From assembly GCA_963749145.1 (NCBI GenBank), contig CAVVLN010000005.1:248001-312000 (forward strand): a stretch of DNA of 64,000 nt, written 5' to 3'. The notes under the pieces were generated by a model. The model did no database searches. It was not told the origin of the DNA and worked only from the letters and a program-made list of their open reading frames with translations. Below are positions 27,294 to 35,979 of this stretch, in pieces. The position numbers and the translations under genes are program-made. Positions within the stretch are counted from its first letter, which is position 1; each line of letters begins with the position of its first letter. Source of the stretch: JASHPR01 sp963749145 (GTDB lineage Bacteria > Actinomycetota > Actinomycetes > Streptosporangiales > Streptosporangiaceae).

Positions 27294-29863
27294 GATCCTC
27301 CCTCCACCCTCGGGAAGGGCTTGGTGGCGTCGACCGACTCGGGGTGATCAGCCGCGGGCGGCGCGGCGGGGACGGCCGCGGCGCCCGAGAGGCTCGGCAT
27401 GGGCTCGGGATCCGGTCGCGGAACGGGGGTCGGGGTGAACCACCCCCGAGTGTCGGAGGCGCCCGGCCGCGCGCCGGCGCCGAGCAGCGCGTCAGCGGGC
27501 GGAGCGTCACCGCCGGACGGCCGGTACTCCGCCGCGAGCGCCCCGGGCTCCAGGTCCGTCGCGGCCGCTCGCGGCTGCTCGGTCGCCGACCTGGACGAGC
27601 CCGACCGGTGCGTTCCCGGGGCGCGCCGCGGCACGTCGGGCAGGCCGTCGCCCAGCCCGGTCATGGCCGCTCGCCGGGGCAGATCAGGAACCTGCGGCAG
27701 GTCGGAGACGCGCGGCAGGTTAGGCATCCGCGGGACGTCAGGAACGCGTGGCCCGGACATCCTCGGGTCGGATACGCGGGGCAGGTCCGCCAGGCGCGGG
27801 TCCGACACACGCGGCTTTTCCGGCCGGCGGGCCAGGTCGTCCAGCCGTGGCTGGTCGTCGAAGCGTGGCAGGTCGTCCGAGAGCGGCCGGTCAGCCGGGC
27901 CCGGCCCGTCGAAGGCGGCGACCAGTTCCCGTTCCGGCACGAGCCACTGGGCGTCGGGCCGGGCCGGTACGGGAGCGGCCACCCGGGCCGTCCGGGCCGG
28001 CGCGGCGTAGGCGGCGGCACTGGCTGTGGCGGCACCGGCTGTAACGGCGGCACCGACGAGCGTGCCGACGGCACCGACGAGCCGGGCGGCGGCCGGGGCT
28101 GGCTCCGGCTCCGGCCGCCAGTGCGTGCTGACCGGGTACGGGTGCGGCGGCATGCGCCGCATGCGGGACCAGATCTCGCCGCCGATCACCAGGATCAGGA
28201 TGCTCAGCCAGAGCATCGCGAGCGGGTGGAAGATCAGGTAGGACCACACCGTGGTCCTGACCTGGTGCGCCCAGCCCGAGTCCTGGGTCCGCATGAGCGC
28301 CGGGACGGGCGCGTCCGCGCGGGCGTCCACAGCGTGGAAGCCGGTCCCGGAGATCACGTTGCCCTGCCCGCTGACGTGCGACGTCCACCCGCGAGCGGTG
28401 ATGCCGAACACGGTCGCGCCGATGATCCGGTTGTTGTCCGTCTCGATCGGGCCCGAGCTGCGGATCAGCATCCCGACGCGCGCGTCCACCAGCGTGTTGC
28501 CGGACACCATGGTCTGCGGCGCGGCCGGGCCGAGTTCCAGCGCGACCCGCGGACCGCAGCGGACGTCCGCGCCGGTGACGATCGTGTTCCCGGCCCCGTC
28601 GCGGATGGCGATGCCGGTGATCTTCGCGCAGACCTCATCGCCCTTCAGTACGGTGCCCAGGCCGCCCTCGAGCTCGATGCCGGTGTCCCCGTTGCCCAGC
28701 GCCGCGCTGTTCTCGACGTAGGTGCCGGTGTCCGCGGCGACCGACCCGCCCGAGGCCGACGCGCCGGTCACCAGCGGCCGGCCGTTGATGAGGAAGCCGT
28801 CGCCGGCGTTGTGCTCGGCCATGGTCCCGTTGAGGACCGTGTCGCTGGTGGCGCGGTCGACCAGGAAGCCGTTGCCTCCGTTGCGGACCGCCGAGCTGTC
28901 GGAGACCGATGTGCCGGTCGTGTCCCGGTGGATGTGCAGCCCGTCAAGCTCGTTGAACTCGAACAGGTCGTCGTGGAACGTCACGTTCTTGCCGCGGGTG
29001 ACGAAGGCGCCGTAGGTCTCGTTCGTGAACGTCGAGTCGGTCGCCGACCCGGTGCTCGGCTGCCCGGTGGACCCGGTCCAGGCCACGCCGCCGGTCCGCC
29101 CGCTCCAGAAGCCCAGCGCGGACGCCCGGACGTCGGTGAGGACCATACGCCCGCCGACCTCGCGGATGTACGCCCGCCCGCTGCCGTCGTCCTTGGCCGG
29201 AGAACTGGCCGTCCGGTCCCAGCCCATGATCGTGAGCGGGTGCTCTTGGGTACCCGTGAAGAAGAGGTTGCCGCCCCAGGCGACAATCGACGTGAAGCCG
29301 CCGGGCGAGCTGTCCAGGTACAGCGCCCGCAGGGCCGGGGCGCCCAGGTCGAGGCGGGCGTTGGTCGCGACGAAGACGTTGTCGAGGAGCAGGCCCGCGT
29401 GATCGGGCAGCATCACCAGGGCCCCGTACTGGATCAGGTCGGCGTAGGTGTAGGCGCGGGAGCCCGCGGTGAGCACGAGCGTCGGCAGGGCCCCGCGGGT
29501 CGGCACCACCTCGGGCTGGTAGACGGCGGCCGCGTCGTGGACCAGGAACCTGATCCGGCTGTCCTCTGCGGCGACGGTCGCGGCCTGGCGCGCCGCGCTG
29601 ACCGCGGGGAGCGCGGCCGGCGGCTGGCCGGGATCGATGGGCCTCGCGACGGATGGCAGCGCCACCTGGCGCGGGGCGCTGGGCGCTGGCAGCAGCCGCA
29701 CCCCCCGCACCGTGGTCGGCGCGCCCTCTTCGATGCGCAGGTGAAGCGCGCCCAGGATCTCGGGAGTCGCGGCCAGCGTGGCGAACAGCAGCAGGGCCAG
29801 CAGGACCGCGTACCGGCGCTTGTTCAGGCGCGACCCGGCCCCGGCCGCGAGTTCTGTGGTCAC
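27290..29863 (-). CDS. Membrane-anchored AlgG/NosD-like beta-helix protein
   Basis: The protein has 857 residues. Order: N-terminal membrane helix (about 17-38, YAVLLALLLFATLAATPEIL), extracytoplasmic domain, beta-helix repeats (about 190-520), second membrane helix (about 553-575, LAMLWLSILILVIGGEIW), then a long cytoplasmic tail with Pro/Asp/Arg repeats (RVSDPR, VPDVPRMPNLPR). The helix segment KNVTFHDDLFEFNELDGLHI with HRDT and then NGGNGFLVDR parallels the CASH region of AlgG mannuronan C5-epimerases, where a catalytic His lies in DPHDR. Homology is judged by eye only. Nine bases separate it from the glycosyltransferase gene. Confidence 0.82.
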   Translation of the reverse strand: MTTELAAGAGSRLNKRRYAVLLALLLFATLAATPEILGALHLRIEEGAPTTVRGVRLLPAPSAPRQVALPSVARPIDPGQPPAALPAVSAARQAATVAAEDSRIRFLVHDAAAVYQPEVVPTRGALPTLVLTAGSRAYTYADLIQYGALVMLPDHAGLLLDNVFVATNARLDLGAPALRALYLDSSPGGFTSIVAWGGNLFFTGTQEHPLTIMGWDRTASSPAKDDGSGRAYIREVGGRMVLTDVRASALGFWSGRTGGVAWTGSTGQPSTGSATDSTFTNETYGAFVTRGKNVTFHDDLFEFNELDGLHIHRDTTGTSVSDSSAVRNGGNGFLVDRATSDTVLNGTMAEHNAGDGFLINGRPLVTGASASGGSVAADTGTYVENSAALGNGDTGIELEGGLGTVLKGDEVCAKITGIAIRDGAGNTIVTGADVRCGPRVALELGPAAPQTMVSGNTLVDARVGMLIRSSGPIETDNNRIIGATVFGITARGWTSHVSGQGNVISGTGFHAVDARADAPVPALMRTQDSGWAHQVRTTVWSYLIFHPLAMLWLSILILVIGGEIWSRMRRMPPHPYPVSTHWRPEPEPAPAAARLVGAVGTLVGAAVTAGAATASAAAYAAPARTARVAAPVPARPDAQWLVPERELVAAFDGPGPADRPLSDDLPRFDDQPRLDDLARRPEKPRVSDPRLADLPRVSDPRMSGPRVPDVPRMPNLPRVSDLPQVPDLPRRAAMTGLGDGLPDVPRRAPGTHRSGSSRSATEQPRAAATDLEPGALAAEYRPSGGDAPPADALLGAGARPGASDTRGWFTPTPVPRPDPEPMPSLSGAAAVPAAPPAADHPESVDATKPFPRVEGGS

Positions 29864-29872
29864 ATCGCTCTC

Positions 29873-31132
29873 CTACCTGAGCAGCGACGCGGCGGTCTGC
29901 GCCTCGCCGCCCAACTGGTCGCTGCTGCGGGTCAGCCACCCGTGCACGTTCATGGTCACGAAGGCGTAGGTCTTCACCGGCAGCGCCACGACGATGGTCA
30001 TGACCGCGACCAGCGGCAGGACCCAGATGTCGCCGGGCTTCTGCTTCAGGTGCGAGATGCCGCGCAGGGTCCGGCCGAGCAGCAGCCAGGTCACGGCCAC
30101 GAGCGGGATGATCCATCCCGGGTGCAGCAGCCAGGCCGCGAGGTAATACATGGCGAAGCCCATCGTCAGCGGCGTCAGCAGGATCTGCAGGACGCTGAGC
30201 TGGCATATGAACGGCTGATGCCAGAGCCAGCCCTTCCACATCGCGGTGAGGTAGCACCGGTACGAGTTGCGGCTCCAGCGCAGGCGCTGCTTGAGGAAGG
30301 CCCGGCCGGTGTCGGGGAACATCGACAGGGCCTGGGCATTGGACTGGTACACGGTCTTGTACCCGGAGGCGAGAATCAGCCAGGTCAGGCGCCCGTCGTC
30401 GCCGGAGATGCAGCGCCGGCCGAGGAAGAACTCGTCCTCCAGGTGCTCGAGCACCGGCATGACGACACTGCGGCGGTAGGCCACCGTCCGCCCGGACAGG
30501 CAGGCCACGGCGCCGGAGCGGGACTGCGCCCGGACGTAGTCGAGATAGCGGACGTCGATCATCCAGTCGGCCACCCGCCGCCAGACGCTGGTGTGCGGCA
30601 GGTAGACGTTCTGCCGGGTGCCGACCCCGCCCACCTTCGGGTCGCCGAAGGGGGCCAGGACCGCCCGGAGCAGTCCCGGCTGCCACTGGGTGTCGGAGTC
30701 GGCCAGCACCAGGATCTCGCAGCGGGCCTGGCGGATGCCCGCGCCGAGCGCCGATCGCTTGCCGGTGTGCGCGAACGGGTACACGACCAGGCTGGGTTCG
30801 GTCGCGGCCCTTGCGTGCAGGCGCCGGATGACCTCGACGTCCTCGAGGTCGGGGACGACGATGATCTCCGTCGGCCGCTCGGCGAGCCACGAGGTGAGGC
30901 AGCGGTCCAGGATATCCGGATCCTCGCGGAACGCGGGGATCACGACCGAGGTAGTGGCGGTGTACCCGTCCGGGAGCGCCCGGTAGACCCGGGAGAGGCT
31001 GAACCTGAGCAGCCACACCGACCAGGAGATGATGCCGACCACGCCGATCGGGAGTATGTGCCGGAGGTTCGACCACTGGGAGAAGTGGATCCCGGGCAGC
31101 GTGAGAACGGCGTCAGCCGCGTGGGGGTACAT
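29873..31132 (-). CDS. Processive family-2 glycosyltransferase (Alg8/hyaluronan-synthase-like)
   Basis: Start ATG 31132 has GGGGAGG seven bases upstream; 419 residues. One membrane helix (LPIGVVGIISWSVWLL) precedes a cytosolic GT2 domain: TTSVVIPAFRED, VVPDLEDVEV, DxD in LADSDTQW, acceptor-side Asp in LEDEFFLGRR, and the QxxRW motif as KQRLRWSRN that marks processive synthases. Three or four C-terminal helices form the export channel. Lack of a PilZ domain means no built-in c-di-GMP control. It is the first gene of a five-gene operon with a sugar-nucleotide dehydrogenase, so a uronic-acid homopolymer or heteropolymer is the likely product. Confidence 0.88.
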   Translation of the reverse strand: MYPHAADAVLTLPGIHFSQWSNLRHILPIGVVGIISWSVWLLRFSLSRVYRALPDGYTATTSVVIPAFREDPDILDRCLTSWLAERPTEIIVVPDLEDVEVIRRLHARAATEPSLVVYPFAHTGKRSALGAGIRQARCEILVLADSDTQWQPGLLRAVLAPFGDPKVGGVGTRQNVYLPHTSVWRRVADWMIDVRYLDYVRAQSRSGAVACLSGRTVAYRRSVVMPVLEHLEDEFFLGRRCISGDDGRLTWLILASGYKTVYQSNAQALSMFPDTGRAFLKQRLRWSRNSYRCYLTAMWKGWLWHQPFICQLSVLQILLTPLTMGFAMYYLAAWLLHPGWIIPLVAVTWLLLGRTLRGISHLKQKPGDIWVLPLVAVMTIVVALPVKTYAFVTMNVHGWLTRSSDQLGGEAQTAASLLR

Positions 31133-31465
31133 CCTGTTACCTCCCCTGACGCGGTGCGTGTCACCGCGTGGGCACAAGGCCCCCCGACGTTTCCTGAGCA
31201 GCGCCGTCCCGGTGGTACCGGCCGACGACTTTGGTCACATCTATGACGGGTCATCTGTGTCATCGGATGACATTGGGGCGGAACAGAACCCTTAGTATCC
31301 GATGACGTCGATGCATCTGATGACGTCGATGTTTCCGGCAAAGCGTACGCACAGTTAAATGATGGGCACGTTCGGCGAGAGCTAAGGCCGAATAGTGAGT
31401 TAACTGGCTTAGCCGACTTAAACCTCTACCATTCTTGTTTCCTGGCATATCCGGCATATTCGCGG
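31133..31465. other. AT-rich leader/promoter region of the polysaccharide operon
   Basis: These 333 bases without a gene are markedly AT-richer than the surroundings (notably 31320-31450). They hold an inverted and a direct repeat described separately. The promoter of the glycosyltransferase operon must lie here; exact hexamers are not assigned. Confidence 0.55.
31259..31331. promoter_or_regulatory. Inverted plus direct repeat cluster, candidate operator
   Basis: A perfect 10-bp inverted repeat (GTCATCGGAT at 31259 and ATCCGATGAC at 31297) is followed by two 16-base direct repeats, TC(C/T)GATGACGTCGATG, at 31298-31313 and 31316-31331. They lie 130-200 bases upstream of the glycosyltransferase start. 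Spacing of 18 bases between the direct repeats suggests tandem binding of one regulator. Confidence 0.5.
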
Positions 31466-32737
31466 TTACCTGGAGCGGCCGGCAGTCCGCAGCGCCGCCG
31501 CGAGCCGCGGTCCAGCCGCCACCAGGTCCCGGTAGGACCAGCCGCGGAAGGCGACGTAGATCCCGGCGATGACCAGCCACGGCGCCCCGGCCAGCAGGGG
31601 CAGCGCGCAGCGGGACAACGCCGCGGCCGCGATCAGCGTGGCCGCCGTGGCCGCCGTGATGCCCCAGCGCCCCGGCGCGCTGTCGCAGCGGGCCAGGAGC
31701 ACGGCGGCGGCCACGCTCACCCCGGCCGCGGCCAGGTAACCGGCGGCCCCGCCCGCGCCGGGCCGGGCCAGCGCCAAGGCCTCGGCGGCCCCGCACGCCG
31801 CGGCGGCGAGCAGGGCCAGGTTCCACGGCGCGGTCAGCCGGCCGCCGTGACGCAGGACCCGCTCAGCCCCGCAGTACCGGCCCGGATCCAGCGCGGCGCG
31901 GCCGGTCAGGACCGGGCGGCCCAGGCTGGGCAGCAGCGCGGCCAGATGCGGCTTGCCGGCCAAGGCGGCCCGGGCGTGCCAGCGGCCGTCCGCGTCGGCC
32001 TCGCAGTAGCTGGTCGCCTCCAGCACCCACGTCAGCAGCACGAACATGATCCCGAACGAGGCGACGCAGGCCAGGCCGGCCACCATCGCCAGGCTGCCCC
32101 AGGCCAGCCCGCCCAGGCTCAGCCCGAGACCGCCCCGGACGAGGTAGCCGAGCCCTACGAGCAGCCAGACCGCGACGGCGCGGACCTGGGCGGAAGCCGG
32201 CGAGCGCGGAGCCGGGCGGCCGCGCAGGAACTCGTAAGCCGCCGCGACCACGAACACCGCCCCGGCCAGCACCACGACCTGGCTCGCCAGCCCGGCGGCG
32301 GCCCCCACGAGCAGGGCCGCGCCGATCCGCGCCGCCGCGGTCGCCCCGCTGATGCGGATGCTGCGGCGGCGGTCCCGCTCGGTCGGGCCGGCTGGCAGCC
32401 GGGAGCGGGCCCGCGCCTCCGGGTGCAGCCGGTCCCCCTCGATGCCGCGGATGTCGTTCCACTGGTAGCGGGCCGCGTAGATGAGAAGCTCGAGCACCAG
32501 CCAGAGCACCAGGAAGCGCGGCCAGCGCGCGAAGTGGCCGGCCGAGCTCGCGGCCAGGAGGAAGCAGGCCGGAGCGATCAGCGCCTTGGCCCATGCGTCC
32601 GGCCGCGGGTGCAGCAGGTACCCGGCCAGCCCCCGGGCCGGGTCCGGGCCGCCGGCGGCTTCCCCTCCGACGCCGCCCGCGGCCCGGTCGCCCGGCCTGC
32701 CTGATCGGCCGGATCTGGACGGCATCCGCCGCGTCAC
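31466..32737 (-). CDS. UbiA-superfamily prenyltransferase-like membrane protein
   Basis: The protein has 423 residues with a disordered Arg/Gly-rich N-terminus (1-35) and eight or nine hydrophobic helices. The first loop has YQWNDIRGIEGDRLHPEARA, matching the NDxxDxxxD-type prenyl-diphosphate motif of UbiA enzymes (N-D-I-R-G-I-E-G-D), followed by RSRLPAG as in decaprenyl-phosphate phosphoribosyltransferase-like members. The second Asp-rich motif is weaker (CEADADGRWHARAAL). It could make a polyprenyl lipid. It is upstream of, and same strand as, the polysaccharide operon, but 333 bases away. Confidence 0.75.
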   Translation of the reverse strand: MTRRMPSRSGRSGRPGDRAAGGVGGEAAGGPDPARGLAGYLLHPRPDAWAKALIAPACFLLAASSAGHFARWPRFLVLWLVLELLIYAARYQWNDIRGIEGDRLHPEARARSRLPAGPTERDRRRSIRISGATAAARIGAALLVGAAAGLASQVVVLAGAVFVVAAAYEFLRGRPAPRSPASAQVRAVAVWLLVGLGYLVRGGLGLSLGGLAWGSLAMVAGLACVASFGIMFVLLTWVLEATSYCEADADGRWHARAALAGKPHLAALLPSLGRPVLTGRAALDPGRYCGAERVLRHGGRLTAPWNLALLAAAACGAAEALALARPGAGGAAGYLAAAGVSVAAAVLLARCDSAPGRWGITAATAATLIAAAALSRCALPLLAGAPWLVIAGIYVAFRGWSYRDLVAAGPRLAAALRTAGRSR

Positions 32738-32963
32738 CTGCTTCTGGGGTCGGCGTTGATCCCCCTGGCCGTCCCGGCCCCCGCACGGGGCGGCCAGGGC
32801 GGGGCCCGGCGCTGGCGCGTCCCGCCTCGGCTGGTCTGAGCTCCGGCGGGCGTAGCGAGATGGCTGATCTCACGATCGCAGCGAGCGCGCGGCGCTAGAC
32901 AGGGAAAACTTCGCCATCTTCCGGCACGCTCCGGCTCCCGGCGGCCGTTCGCGGCCGGGCGGG

Positions 32964-33794
32964 TTAGAGCCGGGAGCGGCGCTGGCGCGGGCGCGGCACC
33001 TGCCAGCGCCCGGCGAACAGGTCGTCGATGGCGGGGTCGGTGAAGAAGTGGCTATGCGTCTGGGCGAACCGGGCGAGCCGGACCAGGTTGGGATGGCGGG
33101 CCGGTCCGCCCGGGGCGTCGGCCGCCGCCGGCGGCGGGCCCGCTCCTGACGCGCCTTCCGGGAACTCGGCCTGGATCTTGTCGATGACCTGCGACTTGCT
33201 CGCCGTGAACCGGTCCACGGTCCGCTCGTCCACGTGCGCGGCCCGGGCGACCTCGCCGCGCTTGTCGAACCGGACCAGCGCGCGCCACAACGCGAGATCG
33301 GTGCTGTTGCGGATCAGCTCGTCCAGGCAGTCCTTGTTGCGGATCAGGCGCTGGACGGTGGACTCGGCCTGCTCCGGTCGGCCGCCGTCCGGTGCGGCGA
33401 ACCCGGGCCCGGTCAGCTGGCCCCGGTCCACGGCGTCGATCAGCGCGCGCATCGCCTCGGCCGGAGATGCCTTGGACAGCAGCGCCAGGGGCTCGAAGAA
33501 CACGAACGACGCCAGCAGGAACAGCAGCCGGTTGCGCTCCTCGTCGGTGCTCTCGATCACGATCTTGGTGTCCGGGGATAGCTCGTGCAGGATGCGCATG
33601 GCGGTCAGGCCGGTCGGGCAGCCCGGCCCGAAGTTGATGTCGACGAGCGCCAGGTCGAACCGCGGTCCCTGGCTGAGCGCCTCGGGCAGGCCGCGCGGGT
33701 CGCGGACGCCGGTCAGGGTGTGCGGCGTGCCCTGGATCACCTGCGCCAGCGCGAGCTCGACCAGGACGAAGTCGTCGACCACGAGTATGTGCAC
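32964..33794 (-). CDS. Response regulator with unusual C-terminal domain
   Basis: Start GTG 33794 (VHILVVDDFVLVELAL) has GAGAGGA six bases upstream; 276 residues. The receiver domain has the DD pair, phospho-Asp in LALVDINFGPG and a switch-like Ser/Thr in VIESTDE. The expected conserved Lys is not obvious in the next loop (PLALLSKAS may supply it). The C-terminal part (about 140-276) is not a standard LuxR or OmpR domain; KRGEVARAAHVDERTVDRFT could be a helix-turn-helix. It pairs with the kinase 34 bases upstream. Confidence 0.8.
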   Translation of the reverse strand: MHILVVDDFVLVELALAQVIQGTPHTLTGVRDPRGLPEALSQGPRFDLALVDINFGPGCPTGLTAMRILHELSPDTKIVIESTDEERNRLLFLLASFVFFEPLALLSKASPAEAMRALIDAVDRGQLTGPGFAAPDGGRPEQAESTVQRLIRNKDCLDELIRNSTDLALWRALVRFDKRGEVARAAHVDERTVDRFTASKSQVIDKIQAEFPEGASGAGPPPAAADAPGGPARHPNLVRLARFAQTHSHFFTDPAIDDLFAGRWQVPRPRQRRSRL

Positions 33795-33828
33795 GAGCGG
33801 TCCTCTCCTCGAGGCGGGCCGGCCGGCC

Positions 33829-35154
33829 TCACCAGGGCGACGACTTCCACCGGGCCAGCACCCGGGTGCCGCCGCCCTCGCGGTGCTCGGTGGTGACCCC
33901 GCCGTCGAACCGGTGCAGGTGGTCGTCGAGGATCCGCAGGCTGGTCCGGATACCCGCCGCCTGGGCGGGCATGCCCGGGCCGTCATCGGCGACCGAGACC
34001 GTCACCCAGGGGCGTCCGTTGCGGCCCGGCCCGGCGGCGGGGGCGCCCGGGGGCTCCTCCCGCACGGCGACCTCCACCCGCCGCGCGCCCGCCTTCCACG
34101 CGTTGGTGACCAGGTCGGGCAGGACCCGCCGGGCCAGCCCGTAGTCGGTCTTGCGCATCCGCAGGTGGCGGCAGCCGGAATCGAGGAACATGCCCGCCCG
34201 CCGGTCACCCGGCACCGTCTGCAGCACGCAGTCCCACAGCAGCGCGACGGTCTCGGCCGGCGGCCCGCCTCCCAGCGTCATCTGGCGTGCCTCCTCGGCC
34301 AGCATCAGCATGCTGTCCGCCAGCGACCTGGTCTCCTGGCCCGCTCCGGCATCGGCCTGCACCTGCCGGACCAGCGCGTGCGCCCCGTTCTTGACCAGGC
34401 TGTGCACGGTGATCGAGTCGTTGCGGCGGACCTCGCCCATCGATATCTCGCTGGCCTCCCGCCCGGCCCGGAGTATCACCTCGAAGGCCATCGTGAACGG
34501 CAGGAGCAAGACAACCGAGCCGGCCAGCAGTAATGGGATGACCAGCCCGGCCGGGAGCCGCTCCTCATGCGGCCGGGCCGGGGAGACGATCAGCCCGATC
34601 TCGATGGCAGCCACGACGAGCGGGATCCACGGGCGGAAGGCGAGCAGCCCGCCGGCCGGCGGCGTCTCGGGGTTGTACCAGCTCGCGTCCGTCATCACCT
34701 GAGCGAAGGCGTTCCACACGTGCGCGGTGATCAGGACCAGGCCGAGCACGTACACCGGCAGCGGCAGCGGCCGCACCGAGATCGGGCCGCCGTACAGCAG
34801 CAGGACCAGGATGATTCCCACGCCCTCCAGCAGCCCGGACAGGTCGGCGGTGGCCCGGCCGCGGACGCCGCGCAGATGACCGGCCGTTTTCCGGAACGCG
34901 GCGATCCGTCCGGAGGCGAGCCGGTCGAGGATGTCCGGCTGGGTCTGGATCCACGCCATGCTCACGCCCGCCGACACCATCAGCAGTTGCGCGGAGGCGC
35001 GCGGCAGCACGCCGCCGGGAAACCAGGCGAGCAGGACCCACAGGCCGCCGACACAGGCGGCCCGGAAGGCCGCGCCTATCCGCCACAGCGGGGTCGCGTA
35101 GCGGACCGCCATGTCGTAGACGACCTGCGTGCGCAGCGATGAGTCCGAGAGCAT
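33829..35154 (-). CDS. Multi-pass sensor histidine kinase
   Basis: The protein has 441 residues. Six or seven membrane helices occupy about 25-235 (VGGLWVLLAWFPGGVLP ... LVIPLLLAGSVVLLLPFTMAF). A dimerisation segment has HSLVKNGAHALVRQV, and a HATPase_c-like domain has LVTNAWKAGARRVEV and VADDGPGMPAQA ending in GGGTRVLARW. No separate extracellular sensor domain is seen, so the signal is probably sensed in the membrane. The ribosome site GGGGAGG is six bases before ATG. Confidence 0.85.
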   Translation of the reverse strand: MLSDSSLRTQVVYDMAVRYATPLWRIGAAFRAACVGGLWVLLAWFPGGVLPRASAQLLMVSAGVSMAWIQTQPDILDRLASGRIAAFRKTAGHLRGVRGRATADLSGLLEGVGIILVLLLYGGPISVRPLPLPVYVLGLVLITAHVWNAFAQVMTDASWYNPETPPAGGLLAFRPWIPLVVAAIEIGLIVSPARPHEERLPAGLVIPLLLAGSVVLLLPFTMAFEVILRAGREASEISMGEVRRNDSITVHSLVKNGAHALVRQVQADAGAGQETRSLADSMLMLAEEARQMTLGGGPPAETVALLWDCVLQTVPGDRRAGMFLDSGCRHLRMRKTDYGLARRVLPDLVTNAWKAGARRVEVAVREEPPGAPAAGPGRNGRPWVTVSVADDGPGMPAQAAGIRTSLRILDDHLHRFDGGVTTEHREGGGTRVLARWKSSPW

Positions 35155-35339
35155 GAGCCTCCTCCCCGGCCCGTGGCATTCGCGGCGGAAGGCCGGGCCG
35201 GCCGGCTGGCGCCTGGCCCGGATCGGTCCGGCCGGTGACGCCAGCGGCCGCGCATTCCCCCTGTCCTCATGATGCCGCAGCCGGCCGCGAGCCGGCCATG
35301 TGCGCGTTTACCCGGCGCCGGGGGAAACGTTCCGGGGCG

Positions 35340-35675
35340 CTACCCGCTCTTGCGGGCGGAGCCGCCGGCGATCTCGTAGGACCACAGCTCGCTGCTGACG
35401 CCGACCGGGCCGGGCGGATGGCCGCCGGCACGTTCCTGCGCGGAGCGGTGGCCGTGCCCGAACGCGGGCGAGCGCAGCCAGGCCTCGAACGCCGCCTCGT
35501 CCCGCCACCGGGTCACCACCAGCCAGGTGGTGCGCTCATCGGTCGGCTTGAGCAGCTCGAAGCCCTCGAACCCATCCTGGTCGTCGACCGCCCCGGCCCG
35601 GGCCGCGAACCTGCGGGCCAGCTCGTCCCCGCTGTCGGCCGGCACGGTAATCGCGTTGATCTTTATCACGGTCAT
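35340..35675 (-). CDS. Antibiotic-biosynthesis-monooxygenase (ABM) domain protein
   Basis: The 111 residues from ATG 35675 (MTVIKINAITVPADSGDELARRF) form one ABM ferredoxin-like domain: VDDQDGFEGFELLKPTDERT, then TWLVVTRWRDEAAFEAWLRS and HGHRSAQE. Related proteins include heme-degrading MhuD/IsdG enzymes, which share WLVVTRW and the Asn/Trp/His triad. Here an N-terminal Asn is present (KINAI) with Trp and His, so heme binding is possible. There is no Shine-Dalgarno sequence; a leaderless transcript is possible. Confidence 0.8.
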   Translation of the reverse strand: MTVIKINAITVPADSGDELARRFAARAGAVDDQDGFEGFELLKPTDERTTWLVVTRWRDEAAFEAWLRSPAFGHGHRSAQERAGGHPPGPVGVSSELWSYEIAGGSARKSG

Positions 35676-35734
35676 GGGCACGATAATGCCAGCCGGGTGC
35701 GCCGCGGCGTCGGCTAGCATGCGGGCAGTCACCC

Positions 35735-35807
35735 GCCGGTGTAGCTCAGTTGGCAGAGCAGCCGTCTTGTAAACGGCAGGTCAGCGGTTCGATCCCGCTC
35801 ACCGGCT
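35735..35807 (+). tRNA. tRNA-Thr (anticodon TGT)
   Basis: A full cloverleaf is visible: acceptor GCCGGTG pairs with CACCGGC, D-arm GCTC-AGTTGGCA-GAGC, anticodon stem GCCGT/ACGGC with loop CTTGTAA (TGT at 35768-35770), and T-arm with GGTTCGATCC. The discriminator is T and CCA is not encoded. Its 3' half is copied perfectly 10.8 kb downstream. Confidence 0.96.
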
Positions 35808-35808
35808 C
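35766..35808 (+). repeat. Attachment-like repeat, copy inside intact tRNA-Thr (attL-like)
   Basis: These 43 bases run from the anticodon loop to just past the tRNA 3' end and are identical to 46540-46582. Confidence 0.9.
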
Positions 35809-35979
35809 CCGGAGGTCTTCACGTTTGAGTGAGGCCTATTTTCACGACGAAATAACACGAATCGGCTAGAAGGAAGTCTCCACGGTTTGAGGGGAACCCC
35901 GGATGTCCGCGACTGCAGCTGGCCAATGTCCTGGGCCGCGCCATATGCGAGGCCTCTGACCAGGGGGTATAAATGGCTC

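Noticed and set aside
27344..31246. A 1300-codon open frame on the plus strand
   Set aside because: It is antisense to the polysaccharide operon. The product is Arg/Gly/His-rich and low-complexity, while the opposite strand has real domains.
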